Position numbers and translations under genes: made by a program. This document shows positions 22,865-32,069 of a stretch of 64,000 bases of DNA, one piece after another. Every line of letters begins with the position of its first letter. Within the stretch, counting starts at the first letter, position 1. The notes under the pieces are model-generated. The model was not told the origin of the DNA, searched no databases, and saw only the letters and a list, made by a program, of their open reading frames with translations. Location: contig JANTUC010000004.1 in NCBI GenBank assembly GCA_026873275.1, forward strand, positions 1-64,000, given 5' to 3'. Source of the DNA: Pseudopithomyces maydicus (lineage: Eukaryota; Ascomycota; Dothideomycetes; Pleosporales; Didymosphaeriaceae).

Positions 22865-23850
22865 ATGCATGAGTGCCACTCCTGTACGCGCACCTTCCGT
22901 ACTCGCAAGTCCTGTGAACAGCATATGAATGATACAAACCATTGGAGCTTTGAGTGCGATACTTGCACAAGAGAGTTTAGTTCGCAACATGCGAAGGAGC
23001 AACACATGACGGCGCTCAGTCATTGGGCCCGTCCTTACCAGAATTTTCAGGCTGCTGCAAGTATACGACCTACTCTGTCTCTCATGAGTACTTGGGGCCA
23101 GCTAGAGGACGACGAAAAGGAGAGCAGCGACACGAATGATATCTTGGACATACCTAAAATTAAGGAACTGAACTGTCATCAGCAAGAATTGATAAGCTCC
23201 ATGGCAAGGTATATCTGCCGCTGTTTAGATTATCTTAGCTGACATTGTTTGAGCATGTTTAATCAGACGGCACACGCAGACATTACAATGTTAATCCAAG
23301 ACGTCTCACTTCCTGCTCATCGATCTATCATTTGCCCGCAAAGCTCTTACCTTGAGGAGATGTGCCGTCAAGCTTACAGTAGAGAAGAAAAAGTAGTGAA
23401 CTGTGACCAAGGAGGTGGGGCTGCCTATTGGAGGGTTTTCGAGTATTTATACACAGGCGGCTACTCTGAACCTCTGCGCAACACCAAGTTGGAAGGTACA
23501 ACAGACTATGATATCTAGGAACAGGGACTTACAAGCAATTAGATGATCCCGATCTGTTGAAACACCTACGAGTGTACGCACTAGCGGATTTATTTTGTAT
23601 GGAAGATCTAAAAGCAATTTCTATGGATCGAATGAAACAAACGGTGAGAGAGAGGTGGGACTGTGGTCTGTTTCTTGCGTGTATCAGGGAGGTATACCAG
23701 TCCGTTCCTGGGTTTCTTCCCACACTGCGGTCTGCTTTACTCGATATGGCCGTTTTACATGCTCTTGAACTAACTATGGAGGAGGAATTTAAAGATCTTG
23801 TCTACGAAGGAGGAGATTTTGTCGTTGAATATGTTGAGAGACTGTTGTGA
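22865..23850 (+). CDS. C2H2 zinc-finger and BTB/POZ fusion protein, three exons
   Basis: Exons 22865-23208, 23254-23495 and 23543-23850 join to 297 residues. Introns of 45 bp (GTATAT..TTTGAG, GCTGAC branch) and 47 bp (GTACAA..AATTAG) each restore the frame. Residues 1-55 hold two C2H2 fingers: Cys4/Cys7/His20/His26 and Cys31/Cys34/His47/His53. After an acidic linker, residues about 115-297 are a fungal BTB domain (DITMLIQDVSLPAHR, AAYWRVFEYLYTG) with its C-terminal helical extension (RVYALADLF). BTB domains mediate dimerisation and often Cul3 docking; fingers bind nucleic acid or protein. Without splicing this reads as three separate small frames, so it could be annotated as two genes. The second intron position is matched by the convergent paralogue, which supports the model. 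Confidence 0.7.
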
Positions 23851-23934
23851 TCGTAGTTGCTATGCACCGTATCATTTTACATTACTGCTTTATGAAGCTC
23901 AAGATTGTAGAATGAGCACCCGAATCCCTCCAAT

Positions 23935-24555
23935 TTATCGCATGACTCTGTTTGTCAAAGCATCAACGTATTCTACAGAAAAATCACCGCCCTCCCGAAG
24001 GAGATTTGTAAACGTCTCCTTATCGCGTAATTCACGCGCATGGGCAGTTGCCACCTCCAGGACAGCTAGTCGCATACTACAGTTGCTATCAGCGGTGGAA
24101 GCATATACTTCCCGGATACATTCTGGAAACGAATCGCTACCCCAAAGAGTTTTTACTTTGCTTCTCAATTTGCCTACACATAGCGTTTTCAAATCTTCTA
24201 AAAGCAGCATATCGGCGAGCGCATACACGCGAGGGTCTTGGAGCAGCTCAGAATCATCTGATTATTGTTCAGTAATTTCAAAAACAACGGTAACTAACGC
24301 ACCTTCGAATTTATCTGTAGACAATTCGCCCATATAGTCCCCGGTATACAGGTATTCGAAAACTCTCCAGTAAGCGGCACCGCTACCTTCGCTGAACGTG
24401 ATGGTCCCTGAGCTACCCTCGACAAATTCTTTGCGAAAGGCCTTCTCAAAATACTCAGTTTGGAGGCAGATGATAATCTTGTGTACAGGAAGTGCTACGT
24501 CGTGAATACGCACTGTAGCATCCGAATACTTCGCATCGTTGAACAAGCTACCCAT
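23935..24555 (-). CDS. BTB/POZ domain protein, paralogue of the neighbour
   Basis: Exons 24555-24303 and 24257-23935 (intron 45 bp, GTGCGT..AATCAG) encode 191 residues. The order is MGSLFNDAKYSDATV at the start, VALPVHKIIIC, AAYWRVFEYLYTGDY, then RVYALADMLLLEDLK and a helical tail ending DFSVEYVDAL. It aligns along its length with the BTB half of the upstream gene, including the intron at the same codon phase just before the RVYALAD helix. The two genes are convergent with about 85 bp between stops, so they are an inverted duplication. Only one of them carries zinc fingers. Likely a protein-interaction or Cul3-adaptor role, by family. Confidence 0.8.
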
Positions 24556-24929
24556 TGAGTTAACTTAGAATATCTTGATTACAATGACATACATAGCGAT
24601 ATTTCCCAACAGTTTCTCAGAGTGAGCCGTCACGACTTTAGCAGTCTATTATAGGTCAGACCACGTCAATGCCTCCTCTATCGTAGTTCATACTGTGGAA
24701 AGGGTGTTAGAAATAGGTTCAGGGCTCCAGGCAGACCGTGCTCCGGGCTGGAAGCTACTAAAAGCCATTCCGTCTCATAGATATCGAATAGGTCGTTCGA
24801 CAGCAAACTTTCATGCACTTGTTTCACTTGATAACACATTCGTTTTATAGCTGATCCAGCCCTCCTACTGACACGTGTTGATGCGGGGAGGCGCTCGGCG
24901 TGTCATTAGTCATCATCTAGCCACACTTA

Positions 24930-25295
24930 ATGGAGCATAGATCAAACTTAACCTCAGTTAGTGTACTATTAAATAACCATCAAAGCCGACCATCCCAACA
25001 CAGTGGTTATTACAGAAACTCCCATGTGCTTTTTGACAAGGTAGAATTCTATTCAAGTTATTTTTTGAATAAAAGACTGTTACAAGCTCTAGGCGATCCT
25101 TTTGCAACCTTATTCTATAAATGCCTTTGTACTACAGCTGTTACGGCTACTGCGCCGCAACAGGGACAGGAAGACCCCAACCAAGATGGAGTCGACCAAT
25201 GGGACCTGGTGGACTATGCCGGGCCGGATGACTCCGACATAGATGAGGAATACTGGGAGTACGACTCAGGAGCAGAGTACAACCTGAATATATAG
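24930..25295 (+). CDS. Unknown open frame with strongly acidic C-terminus
   Basis: Frame of 121 codons from ATG 24930. The last 45 residues are Gln/Asp/Glu/Tyr-rich (GPDDSDIDEEYWEYDSG). The first half has no recognisable features and may be non-coding. The stop at 25293-25295 directly abuts a possible LTR, so it may be the tail of a retroelement polyprotein. I do not recognise the family. Confidence 0.25.
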   Translation: MEHRSNLTSVSVLLNNHQSRPSQHSGYYRNSHVLFDKVEFYSSYFLNKRLLQALGDPFATLFYKCLCTTAVTATAPQQGQEDPNQDGVDQWDLVDYAGPDDSDIDEEYWEYDSGAEYNLNI

Positions 25296-25656
25296 TGATC
25301 ACGTGACTAAGGCTCTGTGAACCTAATGAAACGGAACCCACGGAGCCAGGCTCTGTGGCTCCGTAACTCTGCGAAGTACAGAGCTACGGAGCCCACAGAG
25401 CCAGTTCGTACTTATAAGTATATAACGACGACCGTTCGTCTTGGGTAGTCCTTATCGTCAATCCTTAATTCAGTTCTACTGTCCCTTGCTTCTGCAGTGA
25501 AGATTATTATTAAGTATTTGGCAACGATAACCTCATTGTATTGATTGAAGTTCAACCCACGTGACTTATACCTACCCGTCCGCTCCTCTTAACTCACCAT
25601 ACCCAAACGAGCACACCCTCGGTCCACGGGACTACAGAGTGTGCCCCGTGACAACA
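25296..25656. mobile_element. Possible solo LTR (TG..CA ends)
   Basis: Starts TGATCACGTGAC and ends GTGACAACA, so it has TG..CA ends on both strands. It contains a TATA-like AGTATATAACG at about 25420. Length 361 bp is typical of fungal LTRs. The minus-strand start TGTTGTCACGGGG resembles Copia-type LTR ends. No matching target-site duplication is visible (TATAG on the left, GCAGT on the right), so this remains a candidate. It carries a long hairpin at 25349-25402. Confidence 0.35.
25349..25402. repeat. Near-perfect inverted repeat (hairpin)
   Basis: Left arm 25349-25371 and right arm 25379-25402 are reverse complements apart from a one-base mismatch and a one-base bulge, with a seven-base loop. 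The GGCTCTGTGGCTCCG element appears in both arms, and a third partial copy lies just upstream at about 25337-25350. Confidence 0.85.
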
Positions 25657-26189
25657 GCAGTTAAAAGTTGTTAAATAAATAGTAAGTCCTACAGCTTATA
25701 TATACTCTGTTATTGCATGTGTAAAGTGATCACACAAATAGGACATGCTTCTATTTCTGGTCCCTGTCCCTACTCACACTACCTAATAATGCGTGGGATA
25801 CCGAACTTAAATGTAGCAATAGCCTGCTGAACAGCGAGCTTTACCTTATACCTGTACTGTGTATTAATTTTTAACTAAGATGTATAAGACCCTATTTCCT
25901 TGCTATTAGTCGTTTCTAGACCTTAAGATCTACGTTTACTTGCCCAACTCTTAAGGCTGTATAACTTTGTCTTTCCACTATTAAAGCATAATGACTCTCT
26001 GATTATGTGCAATAATAATAAAATCGAATCTTTCCTGGGGTTATAAAAACCACCAGCCCCGCGAAGCAAAGATAGAGTAAGTACGGCAAATGCTCTAGAA
26101 TATTATAGACTATGCTATTAGAGAGTAATTGCAGTCTATTAAAGAGTCACTCCCGAAATTCGCTAGGAATAGGTGCTAAGTCCAGCCTG
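25657..26189. other. No gene seen
   Basis: AT-rich DNA with frequent stops on both strands. Nothing recognisable apart from the elements listed on either side. Confidence 0.45.
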
Positions 26190-26262
26190 CGGCTGAGAGT
26201 ATAATTGCGTGTTCAGAGATATCGTTAAACTTGCGGTCCCGGGTTCACTTTCCCACTCTAAT
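26190..26262 (+). pseudogene. tRNA-like relic
   Basis: A GAGAGTATAATTGCG A-box-like segment is followed at tRNA-like distance by GGTCCCGGGTTCACTTTCCC, resembling a T-arm and B box. The order recalls fungal tRNA-Asp or tRNA-Glu. The B box deviates from GGTTCRANNCC and stems do not pair well, so it is a relic or a tRNA-derived SINE head rather than a working tRNA. Confidence 0.25.
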
Positions 26263-26413
26263 AACACCCACATCGGTAGCGTCGGCACCGGTGAATAAAA
26301 AGCGGAAAGGCAGCAATGTGCAATCCGGGTGATATGTTATGCTATCCCTGGTTCGTGCGCTAAAGGGTAGGGTATAAGATGATTCAACATGGATACATAT
26401 CGGACAATACACA

Positions 26414-26818
26414 ATGTTTCAGGGATTCAAGGATTTCGAGTTTCAGCGAGGAAAGTCCATCATATTGTCGTGGGACACGTCTCGTCACATAGTATCTGAT
26501 TTTTTCAGCACCGACGGAAGCATATCTGCAGTCTCAACATATGCCTTCCTCCATATTACCTCTGAACAAAGTGTTGACGAGATCTTAGAGCATGGTATTA
26601 TCCTCTAGGGGACACTTGTGTATGGCACGTATATTCAAGTCGAGTTTTTCTTCATTCCTTTTGAAAGCGAGTATCCCGGTTCCGAGCTTTAAGAAGCATT
26701 CGAAGGTCGTCTTGAGACACTAAGCCCAGAAGACTATCTTGAGTTGGATTTCGATGGGATGTATACCATCGATGTGGTATAGCGCTCAGCTAAAGAGGAT
26801 TGGCTGACTAAATAATGC
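26414..26818 (+). pseudogene. Decaying gene fragment of unknown family
   Basis: One continuous reading frame from ATG 26414 keeps protein-like composition past several stops: TAG at 26606, TAA at about 26690, TAG at about 26780, TAA at about 26813. Readable parts include FQGFKDFEFQRGKSIILSWD, VYGTYIQVEFFFIPFESEYP and LSPEDYLELDFDGMYTIDVV. Retention of frame with interspersed TAG/TAA suggests point-mutational decay. I do not recognise the protein. Confidence 0.45.
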
Positions 26819-27137
26819 CGACCAATGCTCTGCCTAGCAGATCTAAAAGCTTCTCGACCGCAAGGAGCGTTGGCGTAGGGCAGTGAAGGTTGAACACAAT
26901 ACTTGAACGTTTGTTCGTTGCAGACCCGTGCTATCATATATAATGGAGTTCTACTATGCCTAGTTGGTGTAATATTCCTTCTAACATTCGGTCTATACAA
27001 CAGACCCTACAATCGTTTCATGTTAATGCTCCCAGATAATTTTACAAATGCCTTCGGAATTCTTTAGAAAGTTAAGGTAAAAGAAGAGCTAAGAATCGTC
27101 AGGTGTAGCACCGGCTCTGGATCACCAAATCCTGCCA

Positions 27138-27539
27138 CTAATACCATCGGGCTGCCAGGGTCGCTACAACACAGATCCCTGCCGCGAGATCCCGGTCGTG
27201 CTGGTACCGCCATATGCGAAACAGGCCGCGAGTTGGGATCAGTTCCGTATTTGGTGGCGTAGAATTCGAATGCTGGAGCATAGTAATGTACGCCTCTGCA
27301 TTTCGACCGATAGATTCCGGCACCCTGAACTGCCAGAGTCTGATTTCATCACGTTTTAAAAGACAGATCCGTGAATACCCACGCCGAGCGCCATGCCAAA
27401 ATTTTGTGCGTTGAGGACGAGACCGTGGCCCAGGAGTCAGACCTACTTGAGAGAAGGGAGCACAAATTAAAAAGCCTTCAGTCGTCGCTCGGGTACGGGC
27501 TGCAAATGCATCGCGACAATCAAAGAGGTTACGTTCCAT
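27138..27539 (-). CDS. Unknown 133-codon open frame, doubtful
   Basis: Complete frame from ATG 27539 to stop at 27138, basic, no signal peptide or clear domain. Contains KRDEIRLWQFRVPESIGRNA and TRGLFRIWRYQHDRDLAAG, which look protein-like. No introns or neighbours support it. It could be a chance frame in more GC-rich DNA. Confidence 0.25.
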   Translation of the reverse strand: MERNLFDCRDAFAARTRATTEGFLICAPFSQVGLTPGPRSRPQRTKFWHGARRGYSRICLLKRDEIRLWQFRVPESIGRNAEAYITMLQHSNSTPPNTELIPTRGLFRIWRYQHDRDLAAGICVVATLAARWY

Positions 27540-27744
27540 GAAAGGTTTCTTGATAAAATATGTCTCCCAGATCGTATTTCAAATCGTGCCTAAGATGGTA
27601 AAGGTGGAGGAGACGAGGGTGCGGAAACTTCCCTAGGACTCCATCGTGCGTTCCCCATGAAGTTGTAACGAGGAACCCCCATATAGCGCCCTTGTCCTAT
27701 ATAACCCCAAAAATAGAGAATATCCCGTTCTTATGAACGTGAGT

Positions 27745-28085
27745 ATCGATTGGCGTAGCGGCTACGATGTCTTACCAAAGCATTGAGTTCACGTGTTCGA
27801 AACACCAGGACGTAGTGGGAAGTCATCGAGCCCAACCTTGAGGTCGCTGCTCCGGCAGTTAACAGAGTATGGTACTATCTTCGAACCCGTTAGAGGTGAG
27901 ACAAGGCCAAAAAGAAGTCGCGTCAAAGCAGGTCAATACTAGAACCACTCCACCCAAACCAACCCGGACTAAAAAAGGTCCAACAAGACCACAAAGGTCG
28001 AAACAAAATGGACCAAAAGGTTTAGCCAAACCCCCTTCCCTCAAAAGAAAATCCTTAGAAAAGGAACAACTAAGGATTTTTTTTA
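27745..28085 (+). mobile_element. Candidate Pol III unit or tRNA-derived SINE
   Basis: An A-box-like TGGCGTAGCGG (27751-27761) and a B-box-like GTTCGAAAC (27795-27803) lie about 45 bp apart, as in tRNA genes. A body of about 250 bp follows, then a perfect 11-bp hairpin (28048-28058 with 28070-28080) running into a T8 run (28077-28084), a usable Pol III terminator. The T-arm pairs only partly, so a functional tRNA is unlikely. A tRNA-headed SINE or a Pol III non-coding RNA fits best. A second TTCGAACCC lies at about 27880. Confidence 0.4.
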
Positions 28086-28283
28086 TGTTGCTTTTTTTAA
28101 CTGTCCTTTTTACTTGTTTACTAGCAGTAGAAGGAAAAGTTCCTCTTATATTTCCAAAGCCGCCAGCGTAACTGTCATAACCTTATTTACCAGTCCTTAA
28201 AGTAGATCACAACATCAGAGTCCAAGAGAGCATCACATGATGTCTTTACATCCAGCATCTTCATTCTCCTTATCTATACAAGC

Positions 28284-28365
28284 AACCTATCCCCCTCCTC
28301 ACAACCTTATCCCCCTCCTCACAACCTTATCCCCCTCCTCACAACCTTATCCCCCTCCTCCCAAC
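28284..28365. repeat. 20-bp tandem repeat, four copies
   Basis: Unit CCTTATCCCCCTCCTCACAA repeated about four times, the first and last copies slightly altered. It sits just beyond the stop of the minus-strand kelch gene, so it would fall in that gene's 3' untranslated region. Confidence 0.85.
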
Positions 28366-28401
28366 CTCCCTCTTCCACATCCATCCCATCCTCATCCTCA
28401 C

Positions 28402-29539
28402 TCAATACCCCCCAACCTCATACGCATCAAAATGCGCCACCGCCTGCCCATAACTCACCACCCCATCCCTCACCACCGGCACCCCATCCTGCTGCAGCCC
28501 GCCCCCGGAATATAAATCTTATTCCCGACCCCCACCGCACTCGTCCCATGTCTCGGCACCGCCATATCAGGCAACCTCATCCACTGCCCCCTTTTCAAAT
28601 CATACGCCTCCGCCTGCGGGAAAATCCCATTCGCCGTCCCATTATTACACTCGCCGCCAAACACAAAGAACCTATTCCCCACCACCCCACCGCTGACGCC
28701 CCCCGTGCCGTCGGCATATGTGCTGCGCTGGTCTGCCATTTCGCCCCCGGGTCTGATAGATCGAGGGAGAACACCTCAGAGCGGACATTCGTGCGCTCGA
28801 ACCACCGCCCGCCCAGCACGTACAGCGTGTGATTCACCACGTCCCCCGCAGCGTGCTGTCTTCCCTCTGGGATATTCGCCGCGACGGACGGGACGCGCTG
28901 CCACGTCTCGCTGGTGGTGTTGAACGCAATCACGCTCGTGACCGCGTCCTGCCCCGCGGCGCTCAGATACGTCATCCCGCCCGCGACGTAGATGAGGTCC
29001 CCGTACGCGGCGGCGATGGCGCTGCCTCTTTCGGTGCCGGGGGGCATGGGGGAAGCTGCGTCCATGTGTCGGTGTGGAGGTCGTATTTGAAGGATTGGCC
29101 TGTGGTGAGCCAGTCTGCGCCGGAGGAGGATGGTGGGTTCTGCGCGTCGATCAGGCCGCCGAGGAGGTAGATGGTGGAGTTGAGGGCGGCGGCGTTGGGG
29201 TGGTTTATGGCGAGGGGGCCGGCGCGGCGGGGCGCCAGGTGTTGGTGGGGATGTCGTAGAGAGAGAGAAGGGCTGTCGTCTTGATGCCTGCTTGGACGGA
29301 CTGGACGGGGGTTAGTATGGATGTATGTGTGGTGGGGGGTTGGGGGTTAGACGTACATCGTTACCGATACGTTCGATACCACCCAGGACGGCGATGGTGG
29401 AGTTGTTTACGGCGACGGTAACGTGCTCTTGTCGGGGGCTGGGGAGCGAAGTTAGGTTTACCCATCTGTTCCCAGTGTTCGCTGCTGCGACAGCGGAGGA
29501 AAGAAGGGTCGCGACCCCGAAGAATTGTAGTAGATGCAT
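28402..29539 (-). CDS. Secreted kelch-repeat (galactose-oxidase-like propeller) protein, frame broken at homopolymers
   Basis: Exon 1 29539-29357 and exon 2 29300-28402, with a 56-bp intron (GTACGT..TACTAAC..CCAG). The N-terminus is a signal peptide (MHLLQFFGVATLLSSAVAAA). Kelch blades are recognisable by double-Gly strands followed by a Trp: IAVLGGIERIG, IYLLGGLID, LIYVAGGMTY, LYVLGGRWFE, FFVFGGECN and NKIYIPG. The frame changes four times, at G5 29214-29218, G5 29048-29052, C6 28699-28704 and C5 28502-28506. Each is mended by one additional base, and the total then becomes 361 codons plus stop. Either recent decay or, more likely, homopolymer contraction in the assembly. Function by family: extracellular carbohydrate-binding or oxidase-like propeller; catalytic residues cannot be assigned. 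Confidence 0.75.
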
Positions 29540-30191
29540 GGTTAAACGGTGAAAGAGATATTGCTTGAAAGACGAAAGTCAATTAATACGATCCCCACCT
29601 TCTTATATATCCATTTGGTTCCTATATTGGTCCGTTGATTGCGCCCGGTAAAGATCTACGCACGCACGCTGCAGGCTATTCTCCCCAACAGCTATGTCGA
29701 CGACGTACGAGCGAATCGTTGCCGAGTACGCTGCTAAGAGACCCCTCAGCCTCATACCAAGACGATGGATTACGACGCATCTGACATTGGGTCTTGTCGA
29801 CCACAGCAGCGGACGCAGGCCGGGTCCTACGGTCGTCCAGATTGGGATAATCATCGTTGGATTCGACTACATAAGGTTGAGGTAGCTCGGAAATATGGCC
29901 CCCAAACTCCGTACAACGCATCCGAACGGCATGTCCGATTGACATGTCCGAACGAGTTTGTACATCCAAGGTGTATATTTTTTATATAAGGATTGTTTGC
30001 TTATCAAGCTTGCTTTTCATAGTACATCGGAGGAATTTTGTTCAAAATGCGATTGCTTTTTCTGTTAGATCCCACACTCTGGTTGTCCTTTGGCTGGACC
30101 CAGCATGATCTGTCTAGATCCTCACAATGATAATTGAAAGACAGACCCGGATCCCTCAAGCCAAATACCTTCATTCATCAGATCCTGAGAA
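29540..30191. other. Intergenic, promoter side of the kelch gene
   Basis: About 0.65 kb with short overlapping frames on both strands but no motifs. The first part should contain the promoter and leader of the minus-strand kelch gene. Confidence 0.4.
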
Positions 30192-30841
30192 CTAATTGCC
30201 CCTCTCCAACCACAACTTCAAGGCCTGAGCCTGCGCATTAAACGAAGCCTGCAGCTTCTCCCCCAACAACGTCTGCGTAAGCTCCGCCAACGGCCCACTA
30301 AACACCTCCCTACTCTCATACCGCACCTTCCCACCCCCAGATCCGTCAAAGCCTGCCAGCGCTCTGCCGTGATCAGAGGATTGGGATATGCCTCCCAAGC
30401 CAGACGCCCCAGACTCCGTTGTACATGCGTGACATTCTCGTACGAGAATTGCGTCGCAAGCGGGTCATCGGGGGTGTTCTCGTCGACGGGGAGCGGGAGC
30501 GCTGGGATCTGGACGCGGAGGATGAGCTGGGTGTTTTCGATGGGGCGCTGGGTGGGGAGGGAGACGTTGGCGGCGTCGACGGCGATGGAGGAGCGGACGA
30601 AGGGGTTCCATCTTGGGGGGTTAGCAGTGGTACTAAAGTCGTGTATGCGGATTCTGGGTTGAACAGACTTTGGATATTTGGGAAAGTCGGTGAGGGCGTC
30701 CCAGGCGAGGTCGAGGCTGGTGTGTTCTATCTCGATGCGGGCGCTGACGTTGAAGACGCCCGGGGGGACGTCGGGGAGGTTGGTGGACTGCGCGGCGGCG
30801 CTGGCGACGGCGAGGAGAAGCACGGCGGATAGGGACTTCAT
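30192..30841 (-). CDS. Secreted SRPBCC/START-like lipid-binding fold protein, one frame break
   Basis: ATG 30841 begins a clear signal peptide (MKSLSAVLLLAVASAAAQS). The mature part reads like a fungal SRPBCC (polyketide-cyclase/START-like) domain: FNVSARIEIEHTSLDLAWDA, PPRWNPFVRS, and a C-terminal helix LGEKLQASFNAQAQALKLWL. The frame breaks at C5 30334-30338 (a G run in the sense strand); one more base gives an uninterrupted 216-residue protein ending at 30192. Proteins of this fold bind hydrophobic ligands in a cavity; the ligand here is unknown. It is in tandem with the secreted kelch gene. Confidence 0.7.
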
Positions 30842-32069
30842 TATGGTGGTGTACTCGGATTACTATTATGTATGTATTGTATGTATTATGCGCTGAATTG
30901 ATATGCGATGATTTCGATCCGCCGGCACAAAAGCAAGTGCAAAAGCAATGGGGGCCGGGCGCAGCTGGCGGTAGGCCTAGTTATTCCATCCTGCTGAACG
31001 AGTGCATAACCTGGGGCGTACGATGAGGTAAATGGCAGTGGACGGGCGAGGGTGCAGCGGAAGTTTAGCCTATTTCATCCCGGAATAGGAGTAGCGGAGT
31101 GTATCTGGGTACTTGGGGGCCCGAACGCGGTAGGAGGGGCGCCCCGCGAATACGAGCACGTGCCGAGACGTGCGCCAGGGCTCGAGGATAACATAACTTG
31201 GCCGGACGTACATACCGTGCCAGCGACGGCCGTGGTTGGGCTCACATAGATACCTGGGTGTCGATGACGGCTGGTCGCGTCGTGTCAGGTCATGGTCGCT
31301 AGGCAATGAAACGATGTCTCTGTCGAGCAGTCCTCGAGACGCTGTAGTCGGGGTCCCTAGAGTCACGGACAGTCGGGCTCACTTACGCATGGCAGGTGAC
31401 TTGTGAGTCAGGTGCTCCTCGCGCACTTCGTCAGGTCTTCATTAGCTGCGGGCACAGGGTCCCAGGCGGCGTGGCATGAGGCTAAGAGGGCGATGCAGAT
31501 TGGCGGCAGTGCGAGTACCGGCGAGGGGCAGCGCGACGCGGACCTGCGCTTGAGGGGCACCTGCATCACAAGTGCTCCACCATGCACATGTGGATAGTGG
31601 ATAGCATAGATACGTAGAGATAGACTCAGGCCCGAACTCTGCCTCCTTGCCCCTTTGCCTTTGACACTCAGAGGCCCTCTTCCACACTGACACACCGGCT
31701 GCAACCCCACGCAGCCCTCACAGCCTCCCAATCCACGCGACACCTGCAGAAGGGCGCCGTTGAAGCTGCTCGGAGCCCCGCCGCCCGCCGACCATCCGCT
31801 GATCGCAGAGCACGTTCTGAGCGACAGAGTACCGCGCTCCGTGTAGGCAGCAGAATCCAGGGCGAGCATCGTGCCTCCGGTTTCTGGCGGCTGGACGCGT
31901 GATAGCAGTCGGATACCGTGAATGACGCAGCCGCCCTTTGTCTCATCTTCCCAGCGCCGGCCTTCCGTCTCAAACCGCCCTCACCGCCGCCCAAGCAGCG
32001 CCGCACACCCGCACCGCACTGCTCGTCGCTAGCCTCCAGCAGCACCCTCGAGTCGAACCCGCTATTTGA
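30842..32069. other. Intergenic between divergent genes
   Basis: About 1.2 kb between a minus-strand and a plus-strand gene, so it should hold both promoters. Open frames here (31052-31249, 31408-31869, 31668-32315) are GC-rich shadows without motifs. An in-frame TGA immediately precedes the ATG at 32070. Confidence 0.5.

Noticed and set aside
28048..28084. Hairpin plus T-run read as a bacterial intrinsic terminator
   Set aside because: The window is fungal; a Pol III terminator or element end is the better explanation.
27869..28171. 100-codon Lys/Pro-rich frame ending in a hydrophobic segment
   Set aside because: Composition comes from the SINE-like body and the T-run; the hydrophobic part is encoded by the poly-T terminator region.
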